A stretch of 64,000 nucleotides of DNA from Aphrophora alni. Taxonomy: Eukaryota > Arthropoda > Insecta > Hemiptera > Aphrophoridae. How positions within the stretch are numbered: position 1 is the first letter of the stretch; the number at the start of each line of letters is the position of its first letter. Location of the stretch: assembly GCA_963513935.1 (NCBI GenBank), contig OY740768.1, forward strand, positions 71,648,877 through 71,712,876, read 5' to 3'. The notes under the pieces are model-generated. The model saw only the letters and a program-made list of their open reading frames with translations. It did no database searches and had not been told where the DNA came from. A program made the position numbers and the translations under genes. Below are positions 1 to 14,370 of the stretch, one piece after another.

Positions 1-44
1 TTTAATATAATTAGAAAACTTTTATAAATTAAAATAAATTCAAA

Positions 45-1355
45 ATGGCGGATAGAGAGATTGCCAAAGTGATGAAATATTTAGAAGAAAGAGATAAAAA
101 AGAAAAAGCGGAAAAACAACGCGAAAAAGAAGAGGAGGTGGAAAGGAAAGAAGAAAGGAGACGGCTGAAAGAGGCTAAAGAACGGGAAGAGAAAGAAATT
201 CGTGAACGAGAGAAGAAAGAAGAGCAAGAAAAATGGGATAAATACATGCAAGAGCAGAGAGAAATTCGTGACCGCGAAAAGAAGGTGGAGTACAAATTAA
301 GAATGAAGGAAAAGGAGGATGAGAAAAATGAAAGAGCGGAATTTTTAGCTAGCATGGAAAATAAAATACAATCGGTTGCCACATCCTTAGAAAATGTTAT
401 TAAAGAGTGCCGCGAAAAACATGAAATTTTAGCGAAAGAGGTAGAAACGGTACAGACAGCGGTAGTTGATTTAGAACAAAAGAGATGCATTTTCAAAAAA
501 CAAGTGGTGGAAAGTTTCGGAACAATTGAAAAACGCGTAGGTATAGTTGAACGAAAAATGGGTGACGTAATGAACGCTTTAGGGCCTAGTACGCGTTATG
601 TTTATACAAGAGGAGAAGGGGAGGTGAAGAAAATAAAGTTTTGGGGAAATTCCAGGGAAAGACCTATAGTTTTTCTAAGGGAAATCGAGAAAATTATGGA
701 TGAGGTTAATCCATTTTTAAAAGATGGGGAACGGTTATGTTTAGCCGAAAAATACTTAAATGGTCATGCAAAAGAATGGTGGGATGTAGTGAAGGAAAAA
801 AAAGACGGTTACGAAATTTTTAAGAAAAAATTTACGGAACATTATTGGTCATTACAGATCCAGTCGGGAATAAGGAATGAAATTGAAGCGGGGAGATATT
901 CGGAAAATTTAGGAATCAGTAGGACTGATTATTTTTGCAAATTAATAAACAAGGCGAGGGATTTAAATCCGGAAATCCCAAGGGAATATCTGCTCCACAA
1001 AGCATTCCAACATTTCCGAAAGGAAATCCAAATTGCAAGCATGGGAAGGCCCAGAGAGACGGTAGAAGCAGCCATCGCATTTTTACGCAACGTAGATGCA
1101 ATGGACGGCCAAGCCCGATCAACAGGCGCACCACTATTTCACCGAAAAGCGGAACGTCGGCCACAAGAGTTTCCAAGACAGCCAGAACAGCGGAGACCAC
1201 CATACCAACAGAACCGGCAAACCCAAGGAACCAATAATAAACCGATCCATTACCTAAGATCCCATGGGACCACCCAAAATAAAACCCCACCCTCTAAACC
1301 TCAACAACCCAGTCCTTCCAGTTCGAATTCCAGACAACCTAAGCCGGAAAACTAA
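45..1355 (+). CDS. Retrotransposon Gag-like protein with long N-terminal coiled coil
   Basis: This is an intact 436-residue ORF starting at ATGGCGG. Residues about 5-115 are almost entirely Lys, Glu and Arg, as expected of a long charged coiled coil or single alpha helix. Residues about 200-335 resemble the retrotransposon Gag (capsid) family: a helical region with an AKEWW motif after a conserved leucine/tyrosine-rich helix. The last 80 residues are rich in Pro, Gln, Arg and Asn and look disordered and basic, suiting nucleic-acid binding. I see no Cys-Cys-His-Cys zinc knuckle. The likely role is assembly of cytoplasmic particles that package element RNA. The protease ORF follows 83 bp later in another frame, so the two are not joined by a simple overlap frameshift. 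The upstream LTR, if any, lies outside the window. Gag assignment is fairly secure; clade is not. Confidence 0.8.
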   Translation: MADREIAKVMKYLEERDKKEKAEKQREKEEEVERKEERRRLKEAKEREEKEIREREKKEEQEKWDKYMQEQREIRDREKKVEYKLRMKEKEDEKNERAEFLASMENKIQSVATSLENVIKECREKHEILAKEVETVQTAVVDLEQKRCIFKKQVVESFGTIEKRVGIVERKMGDVMNALGPSTRYVYTRGEGEVKKIKFWGNSRERPIVFLREIEKIMDEVNPFLKDGERLCLAEKYLNGHAKEWWDVVKEKKDGYEIFKKKFTEHYWSLQIQSGIRNEIEAGRYSENLGISRTDYFCKLINKARDLNPEIPREYLLHKAFQHFRKEIQIASMGRPRETVEAAIAFLRNVDAMDGQARSTGAPLFHRKAERRPQEFPRQPEQRRPPYQQNRQTQGTNNKPIHYLRSHGTTQNKTPPSKPQQPSPSSSNSRQPKPEN

Positions 1356-1438
1356 GGAACGAGGCTTCGGGAATAGGACCAGGAGATAGAAATCGGAACG
1401 ACGAAGCCGCGGAACGAATATATGTTTACAAGGAATTA

Positions 1439-2521
1439 ATGAAATTAAATAATAAAAACATGAATAAAAGGGAAAATTTTAAAATTAAATCAGAAGAAAA
1501 ATTAGCAAAAGTCACGCCGAAAATAAATAAAAAATTAAGTGAGAAAATAAATATAATTAAGAGGGAAGAAAATAAAATTCATGAAAAAATTAATGTTCAA
1601 AAAACAACTAAAAAAAATATTAATAGCCTGCATTGGGATATAAGACAAGATTTGTTAAACCAACAGAAAATAGAATTGCCTGAAAATAATAATGTGGAAG
1701 AAGTTCCAAAAATAATTAGTGAAATAGGTCACCGGGAAGTAATCATTGAAATAGATAGTGGGGCCGAAATTTCAGCCATAAATGCTAATTTTATTAAAGA
1801 ATTAAAAATGGAAGGCTATGAAATTTTAGAATTACCCGCTTGTGGAGAAGAATTAACTTCAGTAATTAAGGGGAAAACTACGCGTATAACCAAACAAGTG
1901 ATGTTAAGCGTCAAGTTGAACGATCAGCTGTTTGATATACAGTTTCTTGTTGTCTCAGGGCTTAATACAAAGGTCATTTTCGGTTGTGATACACTGTATG
2001 AGTTAAATAGTAGGATTTACATGGATAAAGGATATGTAACATTTAACCATAAAAATAAAATTATAAAATTAAATTTTGTTAAGGAAAAAGTAAACGAAGG
2101 AATAAATAAAGGTAAAACATTCTCAAGCAATTCAATATATGCGAAGAATAAACCTAAAAATAAAGACTTTGCAAAACTTAATGATTTAAAAATTTATAAA
2201 AATGTACCTCCTGGAGACGAGATTCAGGGAACTATCTCTAACGAGGGACAACACAATATGGAAGTGTCCCAGTTTTTAAAGCGAGGTGGGACTTTAGAAT
2301 TGACTCTGAACCCGGAGAGTCGTAAAAAAGAGGGCGAAAGTAGGAATAATCCGAAAGAGTCCAAGGGAACAACGTTTCAAGAATCAGGGAGAAATGAGGG
2401 AATTGTTGATAAAAAAAATAATATTAATTCACAAAACAGTGCGAGTAACAAGAAGTACGCGTGGAAGAGAAGTCGAAATAAAAATAAAACTAAATTTACA
2501 AGTGTAATAGAGCTAAGGTGA
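1439..2521 (+). CDS. Retropepsin-like aspartic protease ORF, no reverse transcriptase attached
   Basis: The ORF is intact, 360 residues, and starts 83 bp after the Gag stop. Residues 1-90 are Lys/Asn-rich and low in complexity. The retropepsin core spans about 95-210: the catalytic triad region IDSGAEISAI (Asp at about residue 106), a flap-like middle, then QFLVVSG and VIFGCD, matching the second conserved hydrophobic-Gly-Asp stretch of the fold. Residues 210-360 are basic and Ser/Asn-rich with no domain I recognise. The family function is processing of Gag and Pol polyproteins. In an ordinary Ty3/gypsy or Bel/Pao element, RT, RNase H and integrase would follow in frame. Here the ORF stops and the next kilobase holds no long frame. 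Either this is a Gag-protease element relying on a partner for RT, or the rest of pol was lost. Confidence 0.75.
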   Translation: MKLNNKNMNKRENFKIKSEEKLAKVTPKINKKLSEKINIIKREENKIHEKINVQKTTKKNINSLHWDIRQDLLNQQKIELPENNNVEEVPKIISEIGHREVIIEIDSGAEISAINANFIKELKMEGYEILELPACGEELTSVIKGKTTRITKQVMLSVKLNDQLFDIQFLVVSGLNTKVIFGCDTLYELNSRIYMDKGYVTFNHKNKIIKLNFVKEKVNEGINKGKTFSSNSIYAKNKPKNKDFAKLNDLKIYKNVPPGDEIQGTISNEGQHNMEVSQFLKRGGTLELTLNPESRKKEGESRNNPKESKGTTFQESGRNEGIVDKKNNINSQNSASNKKYAWKRSRNKNKTKFTSVIELR

Positions 2522-3535
2522 AAGTCGGCCGACGGTACAAAAATCGACCCGGCAAAGTAAACAGTGTACAAGCTTTAGAAATAAATAAATTTTAAAAGAT
2601 ATATGTAACACGAATTAAATGTAAATATTTTCACTAGTAATAAGAAGAAAAGTCATGAAAAGGGCACATCTCCAGTCACATAAAACAAGGATAAATATAT
2701 TCATGTGAGATCTCTAAACGCTCACAAAAATACCAGGAAACTAATTCCGAAGAAAAAATTTTAAATTTATTAACCAAACTCAAGATATTAATTAAAATAG
2801 AAGTTATAATTTAATAAATGATTAAATCGTAAAATGTAAAAATATGTAGCAATAATAAAGGGATAGGATATGCGTTGGACTTTCATCCGGCCGAGTAAAT
2901 AGACCGAGCCGCATGCCAGTCTACAAAAGTTACAGGTCTGGGAAATTAGCTGGAAGGGAGAGACATATTTATTCAGGTCTCGCAAAACAGCTGTGTTTAT
3001 CGAAGTCAAGGTCAGAAAAAGAGTGCAATATTGTTGTTAGGAAATCCTCAGGGGTGAATGAACCCTGACGATAACAAATGAATGACATATTTTTATAGAT
3101 AAAAATAATGATTTTCAATGAAAAAAAAATGGGGTTTAATAAATCAAATTCAATTATTAATTAATTTCTCGAGATGAATAAAGGTAGCATAGTTAAGAAG
3201 ACAAATAATAATGAATTAAAATTGAGAAAAACAGCGAGTCTTAACCTTAGTAAAGCGTAGCCAGGATTATTGGGTAGCTAAGAGCGCATGATGTTAAAAA
3301 AAAAAAATAAAATAAAATAAAATAAAAAATTGTCGTCGCTTCGAAATATACAATTAACGAGAATTGTAAACAAATTTTACCTAATCGCCGGAGAATTATA
3401 CAGGTAGTATTATAACGTAGAATATCAAGGGATATTCAGACCCAGGGGTTAATGTATGTTTTACCGAAACGGTAAGCAGGCTAATCGTTATTACAGGGTA
3501 TTTTTCGTAAAATTTTAGCTGATTAAATTTTTCTC
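2522..3535 (+). other. Region after the protease ORF, no coding signal seen
   Basis: About 1 kb with stops in all frames. It is slightly richer in G+C than the rest of the window. There are two loosely similar segments: CGGCC-containing stretches near 2525-2570 and 2890-2930, each followed by an ATATTTATTCA-type stretch. No RT, RNase H, integrase or envelope motif is visible. It most likely belongs to the same retroelement, between its last ORF and the possible 3' LTR. Confidence 0.4.
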
Positions 3536-3542
3536 AGGGGGG

Positions 3543-4222
3543 TGATTTCTGACTATACCAACATGCCTCGTAGAAATAAGGTAAATGTTAAAGGATATAA
3601 GTATTGTAGATTTTCAAACCAGCTCAGATAAATCCTTGTATTAGTTTTAAGTATAAAATGGCAATATCCTATTACCCTATAAAAGTGATGTGTAAACAGG
3701 GAAAAAAAGTGCAAAAGACGGCTATGAAAGGCCGGGTATGAAAAGTGTCATATAAACATATGAAAAAAGACATGTGAGTGTAATTGTATATAAAAAATTA
3801 GAAATGTTTAAATTTACATAAAATTTGTAAATTTATTGGAATACTGAGTATTTTTCAGGAATTTCAGATAAGACAATTCTGGAATAGTGGAAGTCATGTG
3901 ACAAATTTTTAAGGGTTTTTAAAGTAAGGGGTAGATTTAGATGGTGTTGTTTTTGAGAAAATTTGTTATCACAAATTTTGGAGAAGGCCAGGAGGATATT
4001 TGCAACGGATTAACGGTTACAAAATTGAAAAATTTCCGGTTTTTGTAAAAATCGTAAATTTTATAAAAATTAGGAAATGTTAGTGGATGTTAGTCGTATT
4101 CAAAGTGTTTGTACAAGTCTAGAACGATTGGGGACAACCAAAGTCCAGAAGTTCAGCGACGGCGAGCAGTCTTAGCCTTGCATTGATACGAGAGCGCACG
4201 AGCTCCAACAGCAGCTTCTTCA
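3543..4222 (+). repeat. Candidate 3' LTR of the Gag-protease element
   Basis: A purine run AGGGGGG at 3536-3542 looks like a polypurine tract and is followed directly by TGATTTCTGA, so an LTR could begin at 3543. A TATAAAAG box lies at 3678-3685, where a U3 promoter would be. The segment 4130-4222 is less A+T-rich, as U5 regions often are, and the chosen end is a CA at 4221-4222. The matching 5' LTR would lie left of the window, so the boundaries cannot be tested here and the end is a guess. Confidence 0.3.
3678..3685 (+). promoter_or_regulatory. TATA box in candidate LTR
   Basis: TATAAAAG lies about 135 bp inside the candidate LTR, in the position expected for a U3 promoter. In such A+T-rich DNA a TATA match alone is weak evidence. 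Confidence 0.3.
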
Positions 4223-8429
<4,207 letters not shown>

Positions 8430-8761
8430 TTCAACAATCGTAGAATGAAATATTTCACATAATCCATTTGATTGGGATGTTGCGTGCAGATGTAGTGGAT
8501 TCTAATTCTATGAAGATCTAACAGTTATCTTACTAAGCGGTGATTGAATTCAGTGCCGTTGTCTGACGTAATGGTCTCTGGAACTCCGTAGGTGGTAAAG
8601 TGATCAATAGGTTTATCGCAAATTCTGTTGCTTGCTGACTGATAATCTATACATCTGAACACATCTTGAGAATGTGTCAATGATGGTTACAATATTAGTT
8701 TTATCAAAGCTTCCCATTGGTCTTGAGACTGTAGGCGTAAAAGATAACTCTGTTCTCAATG
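8430..8761 (-). pseudogene. Ty3/gypsy integrase catalytic core, decayed
   Basis: Read on the minus strand, this carries the D,D(35)E core of a Ty3/gypsy integrase. The first Asp is in a VTIIDTFSR stretch. The second is in TSDNGTEF with HFTTYGVPE before it and LLDLHRIRIHY after it. The Glu follows HPN at the NGL.E.FHST motif. The frame is broken by an internal stop after DNGTEF and at least one frameshift near the HPN motif. Integrase inserts the cDNA of the element into chromosomes; this copy cannot. Its N-terminal part lies at 9469-9660, beyond the foldback element. The RT and RNase H that should precede integrase are missing. Confidence 0.8.
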
Positions 8762-8770
8762 GAAATCTTT
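8762..8770. repeat. Left target-site duplication of the foldback element
   Basis: GAAATCTTT directly precedes the element and matches GAACTCTTT at 9460-9468 in 8 of 9 positions. A 9-bp duplication is typical of Mutator-like elements. Confidence 0.75.
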
Positions 8771-9459
8771 ATGTCTGTGAAGTAGGCCCAACCATGGTAG
8801 TCCAACCGCTTCAAAATAGTGCCAATCGTTATTTTTTCGTTAGTTTCGGTTAGTTCTCCTAAATTAAACGTTAGTTTCGCTTTGGTAGTCGTCTTAATTG
8901 GATGGTAATTATGGTTGGGCCAACTTCACACGAGCCCAACCAAAATTAAAAATTGAATTTTTTATTACGTGAATCAGTTTCTTAAAAAAGTCAATTTTTA
9001 ATAATTTTTTTTTTTGGCTTTTGTGAAGTTGGCCCAACCATAATTAACATCCGTTTTAGACGACTACCAAGGTGAAAATAACGTTTAATTTAGGAGGACT
9101 AACCGAAACTAACGAAAAACTCACGATTGGTATGGTTTTAATTTGTTTCCGTGCAATTCTCAAAAAGCGTGAGGTTAGCCCAACCCTTTTGTCTCATATA
9201 AAACTCGTTAGGAATGCGAAACTAACGATTTCTTTGTCAGAACTATTCGAAACTAACGTAAAGGAACTGATTCACATAATAAAAAATTCAATTTTTAATT
9301 TTGGTTGGGCTCGTGTGAAGTTGGCCCAACAATAATTAACATGCGTTTTAGGCGATTACCAAGGCGAAACTAACGTTTAATTTAGGAGAACTAACTGAAA
9401 CTAACGAAAAACTAACTATTGACACTATTTTGAAGCGGTTGGGCCAACTTCACAGACAT
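8771..9459. mobile_element. Foldback/Mutator-like non-autonomous DNA element, 689 bp
   Basis: The element begins ATGTCTGTGAAG and ends with its exact inverse CTTCACAGACAT. Arms of about 200 bp (8771-8980 and 9263-9459) pair as diverged inverted repeats. The left arm carries a short extra duplication near its tip. The arms and interior hold many copies of CGAAACTAACG and its inverse, plus GTTGGGCCAACTTCACA blocks. An extra inner copy of the right-arm block lies at about 9017-9130. There is no transposase; the 87-codon frame inside is low-complexity repeat. Long inverted repeats with a 9-bp target duplication fit the Mutator-like superfamily, though foldback elements of other superfamilies remain possible. 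It sits inside a gypsy integrase gene. Confidence 0.8.
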
Positions 9460-9468
9460 GAACTCTTT
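9460..9468. repeat. Right target-site duplication of the foldback element
   Basis: GAACTCTTT, the partner of 8762-8770 with one mismatch. Counting only one copy, the integrase reading frame runs straight through this point. Confidence 0.75.
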
Positions 9469-9792
9469 CGTTTCGTTTGCAAACACACATCGCAATTATT
9501 TATATATTCTTGAATGCTAGCTCTTAAATTAGGCCACTAGTAGTGCCTTTTAATTTGATTATATGTTTCAAAAATCCCTCGGTGATTAGTTTTACTAATG
9601 TGATAGTTTGCAATAATTTCCTGAATTTCATCGGAATCAAACGTCCTATAGTTTTACATTGATTTTAATTGAACTCCTAAAGTTATGAAATATACATATT
9701 TTAAATCTCTTTGATTGATAAAATAAACAGTATTATATTTGTTTATTAATCAAAGGTATCTACTTTTCTAAAAGCGTCCTTTTCTGAAGATG
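9469..9792 (-). pseudogene. Ty3/gypsy integrase zinc-binding domain and leader, decayed
   Basis: On the minus strand, about 9469-9630 encodes the His-His-Cys-Cys zinc-binding domain that begins retroviral-type integrases: NYHISKTNHRGIF, then YINNCDVCLQTKR. All four zinc ligands are present. One stop codon lies in the YWPNL-like stretch. It is the N-terminal half of the core at 8430-8761, separated from it by the foldback element. From 9640 to 9792 no protein motif is evident; this part may be the untranslated leader next to the primer site. If so, gag, protease, RT and RNase H were deleted before or after insertion. Confidence 0.75.
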
Positions 9793-9808
9793 TCCTACCG
9801 ACTGCGAT
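9793..9808 (-). promoter_or_regulatory. Candidate primer-binding site, tRNA-Ser type
   Basis: The minus strand reads CGCAGTCGGTAGGA, close to the tRNA-Ser primer site used by the 17.6/297/ZAM group of gypsy elements. The expected TGG start is altered. It lies directly beside an LTR-like end that reads TAACT on this strand. Confidence 0.5.
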
Positions 9809-9955
9809 AGTTACGTGTCCTAATGGTCACGTTGGGTTTTTAAAAAATAAATAAATTTATAATTCTAAGAACCCTTTTATTTATTATAACAAATAAATGT
9901 CCGTTAAATATTATAATAAATTTTTCATACAGTAATATTCTTTAACTTGTATGGA
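9809..9955 (-). repeat. LTR-like segment, copy 1 (5' LTR of the integrase remnant)
   Basis: Starts AGTTACGTGTCC on the plus strand, so on the element's strand it ends in TAACT, like errantivirus-group LTRs. It is similar over about 140 bp to 18988-19130 in the same orientation, sharing GGTCACGTTGGGTTTTTAAA and a TTATTTATTATAACAAATAAAT stretch. The distal end is unclear; a TAACT at 10035-10039 is one possible outer limit. Confidence 0.5.
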
Positions 9956-10022
9956 GCCCATCTTCCAAGCTGGTTAAAAGGAACTGTGGAACATACGCTA
10001 AGCTAGATGTAATGCAATTATG

Positions 10023-10037
10023 TTATTGTTTACATAA

Positions 10038-10111
<74 letters not shown>

Positions 10112-10123
10112 CGTAAACAATAA
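10023..10123. repeat. (TA)n array flanked by an 11-bp inverted repeat
   Basis: TTATTGTTTAC (10023-10033) and its exact inverse GTAAACAATAA (10113-10123) bracket about 70 bp of almost pure TA. The whole can fold into one long hairpin or cruciform. Confidence 0.9.
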
Positions 10124-13100
10124 TAAATTTTTTTAAATGGGTTTGTTTAAAATAATTCAACGCTTGTCATTATTAGTACATTTTAATGATCTTAATATTT
10201 AATATTTATAACATTTTGTGATATCATTTGTTATTTTAGAAATTGATTTAAATTGGCTAATTATATTTCATATATCAATGCTTACTATGTAGTCTAGTTT
10301 AAGAATCGAGACCCATTCTGATCACATTTATAACTGTACATGTGAGCAAGTCTGTATTGTGTACGCCAATTTGTGATTGATCCGCTTATACCTATTTATT
10401 CCAACTTTCATCAAAAATTTAACCAAATACAATAAGAAATTGTTTTGTCTCTTTCTCTTTAAAAGCAAAATGGAAACAGCATTATTTTAAGGAAGTCGAA
10501 TTTTTTTTACTTTTAATATACACAAAATAAAATGATAATATAAGATAGAATTATATTGAGTATACCTACTAAAACTAAACTTTACGATAAATTCAGACTA
10601 AATTTATATATCTAATATTCATAAATTTCATGACATAGATGATAGTAGACACGTACAATTGCTGTAAATTTAGAAGTAGAAATAAAGTTTAAAAACTTGG
10701 AATATATTTATGATAAAATTTATAGCCTTTATAGAAAAAAAAAAAAAAAAAAACAAGCTTCAATTTTAGTTCTATTGCGCATACACATGGTTTGCCTCTA
10801 TATCATAACGATTGAAATCAAAACGAAGGCCTGTTGAATTATTCAACGAATTAGATATTTGACCAATATATTGTTTTTACTGAATTATTCTTAGTTTTAT
10901 CTTCTCATTTTATGACTTAAATATATTGAGAGTAGAAAATAACAACAAATAGTTCAAGTAAATCAGAATATTATTTCAAATTTAAAATACTCTGTAATTT
11001 TTGGTATTTGGAATTTAAGATAAAATTGGAAAATAAATTTTAATTCGATTCTTGATATTTTATTCTTCATTAGACAAATATAATGTTATAAATAATTATT
11101 AAAAAAAGTATATACATAATAACACTTACATTTAGTTGATTCAATATAATTTTTTTCCTGCTTCTTTGTCATGAAGATTGTGTAAGGCTCATAAACTTTC
11201 AGGACAAGTTTCCGTCTTGCAATAACTTTCAGGTGCACATGAAATTCAACGGTCATAACAAAGATGATAATTTTCAATACAATAAAATTGTAGTTTATCT
11301 TATTTACAAAATATTTGAGTAATCTATCGGAAAAGTAACATTTTTTTCAATCCTAATATTTACAACAATTATATGATTTTAACACAAGTTCTGAAGTGAT
11401 AATAATCACCTTATTGTGTGGTTATGAAATAAATGCCACAAAGGGAATAGTAACATTCATAGTTGTTATTAAAAACTCGATTTAAATATATTACAATTTA
11501 CGTTTAGAAAATGTTAATAGCATAAGCGTATTCAGCTGGAATTTAAATAATTATATAAATATCTACGATATAATTATAGATCTCTTACTTGAATGAACAC
11601 TCTTATATAAACTATTAGGCTAATGAATTAATGTTTACAGCTCTTTCAACTATTTTTTTGTCAGGTATCATTAGAACACGTAGAATACTTATGATACTAA
11701 TTAGAATACTAATTAGATACGTCATAATACAATATGTTAAAATACTTTTTGACATTTAAAAATTCCACTACAAGGCTACGTACAATAAACAGTTCTTAGG
11801 TACAAATAGAGCAAACATTTACTGATTGCACGATGTTTGACAACTTAATCTTCAAAACGTGATATCATTCTACTGTTATTTTAGTTTTTAGTTCAATGAT
11901 TTCATGAAATCGATCCTAGGAGGCTAATAAATAAATCTGTGTTAAGTATAACGTTATAATTGTATTTCTAAAATATTGTTTTAAATATTTTGTTGCATTA
12001 AAATTATTTACAAAAACTCTATAAAATAGATCTTAATTTAAAAGAAAATCAGTTTCTATTCGTACATTTACCTTTCATTCATAATGTATTATACTGTCGA
12101 TGATAACTTCCATAAACCTATAAAATTTTAAAGCATTCAGATTATTATAAGTTGTTTTTTATTTTTTTAATTTTAATGTTTATTCTGCGCATATTGTTCT
12201 GTGATATTAAAAGCGTGACAATAAATAATAAATTTAACAAATGGAATATCTAAACGTTTTCTCTCCAGACTTATGGCATTAAAATATACTCTGATAAAGC
12301 CATACTCGTGTTGTATAAACACACTTAATAGTTTAGAATGTTGTTGAAAATCTACGGAAGTGAGTTTTCGTTTGAATCATCGATAATACTATATGACTAG
12401 AACAAACTCCACTCCCTCTAAGATAGTCGTCATAATAACATTTACACATTCTAGAACAAAGGTGCTACACTCCAGAATTAACGGGATAAGTAGTTAATTC
12501 ATTTCCATTTGTAGATCTGTCAACTTTCTTAAAGTAAAATATAACAGATATAACAAAGTAAATATAAATAAATATATTTTGAAGGTTACATTCATCGTAT
12601 AATGTATTTGTTCTTTACTTTTATTATTACAAGTTTTAATAGATAACTTTGTATTGTATAAAGCTTGACTCTTGTATCTCTTGTTTCGTAAATGTGATAC
12701 CTTTTAAAGAACTAAAAGTAGTAATATTTCCTGTTTAAAAGGTATACGTAATAATCAGGATATAATTTCTTATAACAAAAAAATAACGTAGGATTAATAT
12801 AAACCGTGTTATTCAGACAGGTATATACAATTCTCGAATAGCACTTTGATTTAAATCCTGTTGACTTCTTCTAAAACATTCTGAAAAAGGGTTATTCATG
12901 TATTCAAACATAGCAAACTACACAAGTTAAATTATTTCGTAATTAGATTACTAAAACAATGTTTATAATATACTACACTTATACTAACAAATTATTTACT
13001 TTATTGATATTTGCAGAGTTTATACGTCAAGATTTGATAAAACCAGTAATACGAGGATTTAAAACATTTATGCCAGTATCAAAGCACATACTTGAATAGA

Positions 13101-13589
13101 CACAATAAATCATAGTTTCAATATAATACCTAAAACATCGAAAGATATAGAAACACATTATACTTGTTGTGATGATATCTTCATTTATCAATTATACATA
13201 GTCAATATTTATAATATAGGAATAATTTTTAACTTACCACTAATATTCAATTGTATTTTATAAAATCAATTTATGTCTGAAACGTGATTGGTAAAGATAA
13301 ATCTGTTATGAAATTCATAGAATATGATTTGATTAAAAATATATATCGAAATGATTTATTATCAACATAGATTCGTGTTCCTTATTCTATAATTAAGAAT
13401 ATGGATGTACGGCCCTCAAGATGGAAATAAATAGGTTCAATCAGATTTACTAATGATTATGATACTTCGAGAATATCCGTTCCATACTTTATATATATAA
13501 AGTATGACCAAGTAGAAAACACTGAAAACAGGACCACGCCGACGGTATATTATAATTATCAGACTGGTCTGAGTAAAATAAATCAATTA
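10124..13589. other. A+T-rich DNA, no gene seen
   Basis: No recognisable coding sequence. An (A)17 run occurs at about 10735-10752. The stretch 11630-11690 (CAGCTCTTTCAACTATTT, then TCAGGTATCATTAGAACACG) resembles the Penelope-type terminal segment at 24683-24735, so it may be an old fragment of that family. The rest shows only short A+T-driven frames. Confidence 0.5.
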
Positions 13590-13682
13590 CCTTTTTTGTG
13601 TTGTATTTCTACAATACTTTTTACATCTAAGAAAATAAGTACTTGCCAATTTAATTTTACTTTAATATTATTACGAGTGTTT

Positions 13683-13746
<64 letters not shown>

Positions 13747-14370
13747 ATGAAAAATAATTCTTAGTTTCCTATTTTCAAAGGAATTTGTAATTAAAATACT
13801 TGTAAATGGAAAGTGAATTGGAGGGAAATAAAGACGGTCCCAAGGGACCCTTATGCTTCAAACAGTCTTGTGGTTAATAAACCAATCTATATAGGATAAA
13901 TTCTAATTAAACCTAAATATCTAAAGACAGGAACTACTTAAATGTAATTTATTAAAAGCACATTGAAATAAAGATTTTTCTTATTATGGATTCAATAAAT
14001 AATTGCACATGTTTTCTCTACATTGTCTTATTCAAATTATACATTCATGAAAATGTCTGCCTGTCTAAACTCTCCGCCAAGAGTTTTTGCACTTCAGCGT
14101 AGACAAGTACAATTGTTCTTATGGGAAAACAATATATTTCACCCTCATAAATTGTAAGAATTGTAAGTTTTATTTACATTCATATACAAAAAACTTAAAA
14201 TATTAAAAATTTTAATTACAGAGGTTTTAGAGACTATAGGGAGTATGCCTACGGAATCCTAGCTGAATATTTACCTATTTACGTAATCCTTTGTTGGATC
14301 CTTCACTTCCACCTTCCCTATCAGGCCTCTTTTTACCAACCCTCAAACTATTAGAGTATCCAAGGATATA
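13590..14370 (+). repeat. Dispersed repeat A, copy 1
   Basis: About 780 bp that aligns collinearly by eye with 46746-47480 on the same strand. Shared landmarks in order: TTGTGTTGTATTT, ATAAGTACTTG, AATACTTGTAAAT, GTGAATTGGAG, CAGTCTTGTGG, AAGACAGGAACTACTTAAAT, GAAAATGTCTG, CACTTCAGC, CCTAGCTGAATAT and a TATTAGAGT stretch. A (TA)n array at 13689-13743 interrupts this copy and not the other. No coding capacity is visible. The class is unknown. Confidence 0.75.
13689..13743. repeat. (TA)n microsatellite
   Basis: About 55 bp of pure TA inside repeat A copy 1. Confidence 0.95.

Noticed and set aside
29..496. Minus-strand open frame of 155 codons, Ser/Phe-rich
   Set aside because: It is the antisense shadow of the Lys/Glu-rich Gag coiled coil.
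916..1290. Overlapping frames on both strands (916-1290 minus, 935-1237 plus)
   Set aside because: They lie within the Gag ORF in other frames and show no domain.
9072..9335. Plus-strand frame of 87 codons
   Set aside because: It is formed by the repeated arms of the foldback element, not a gene.
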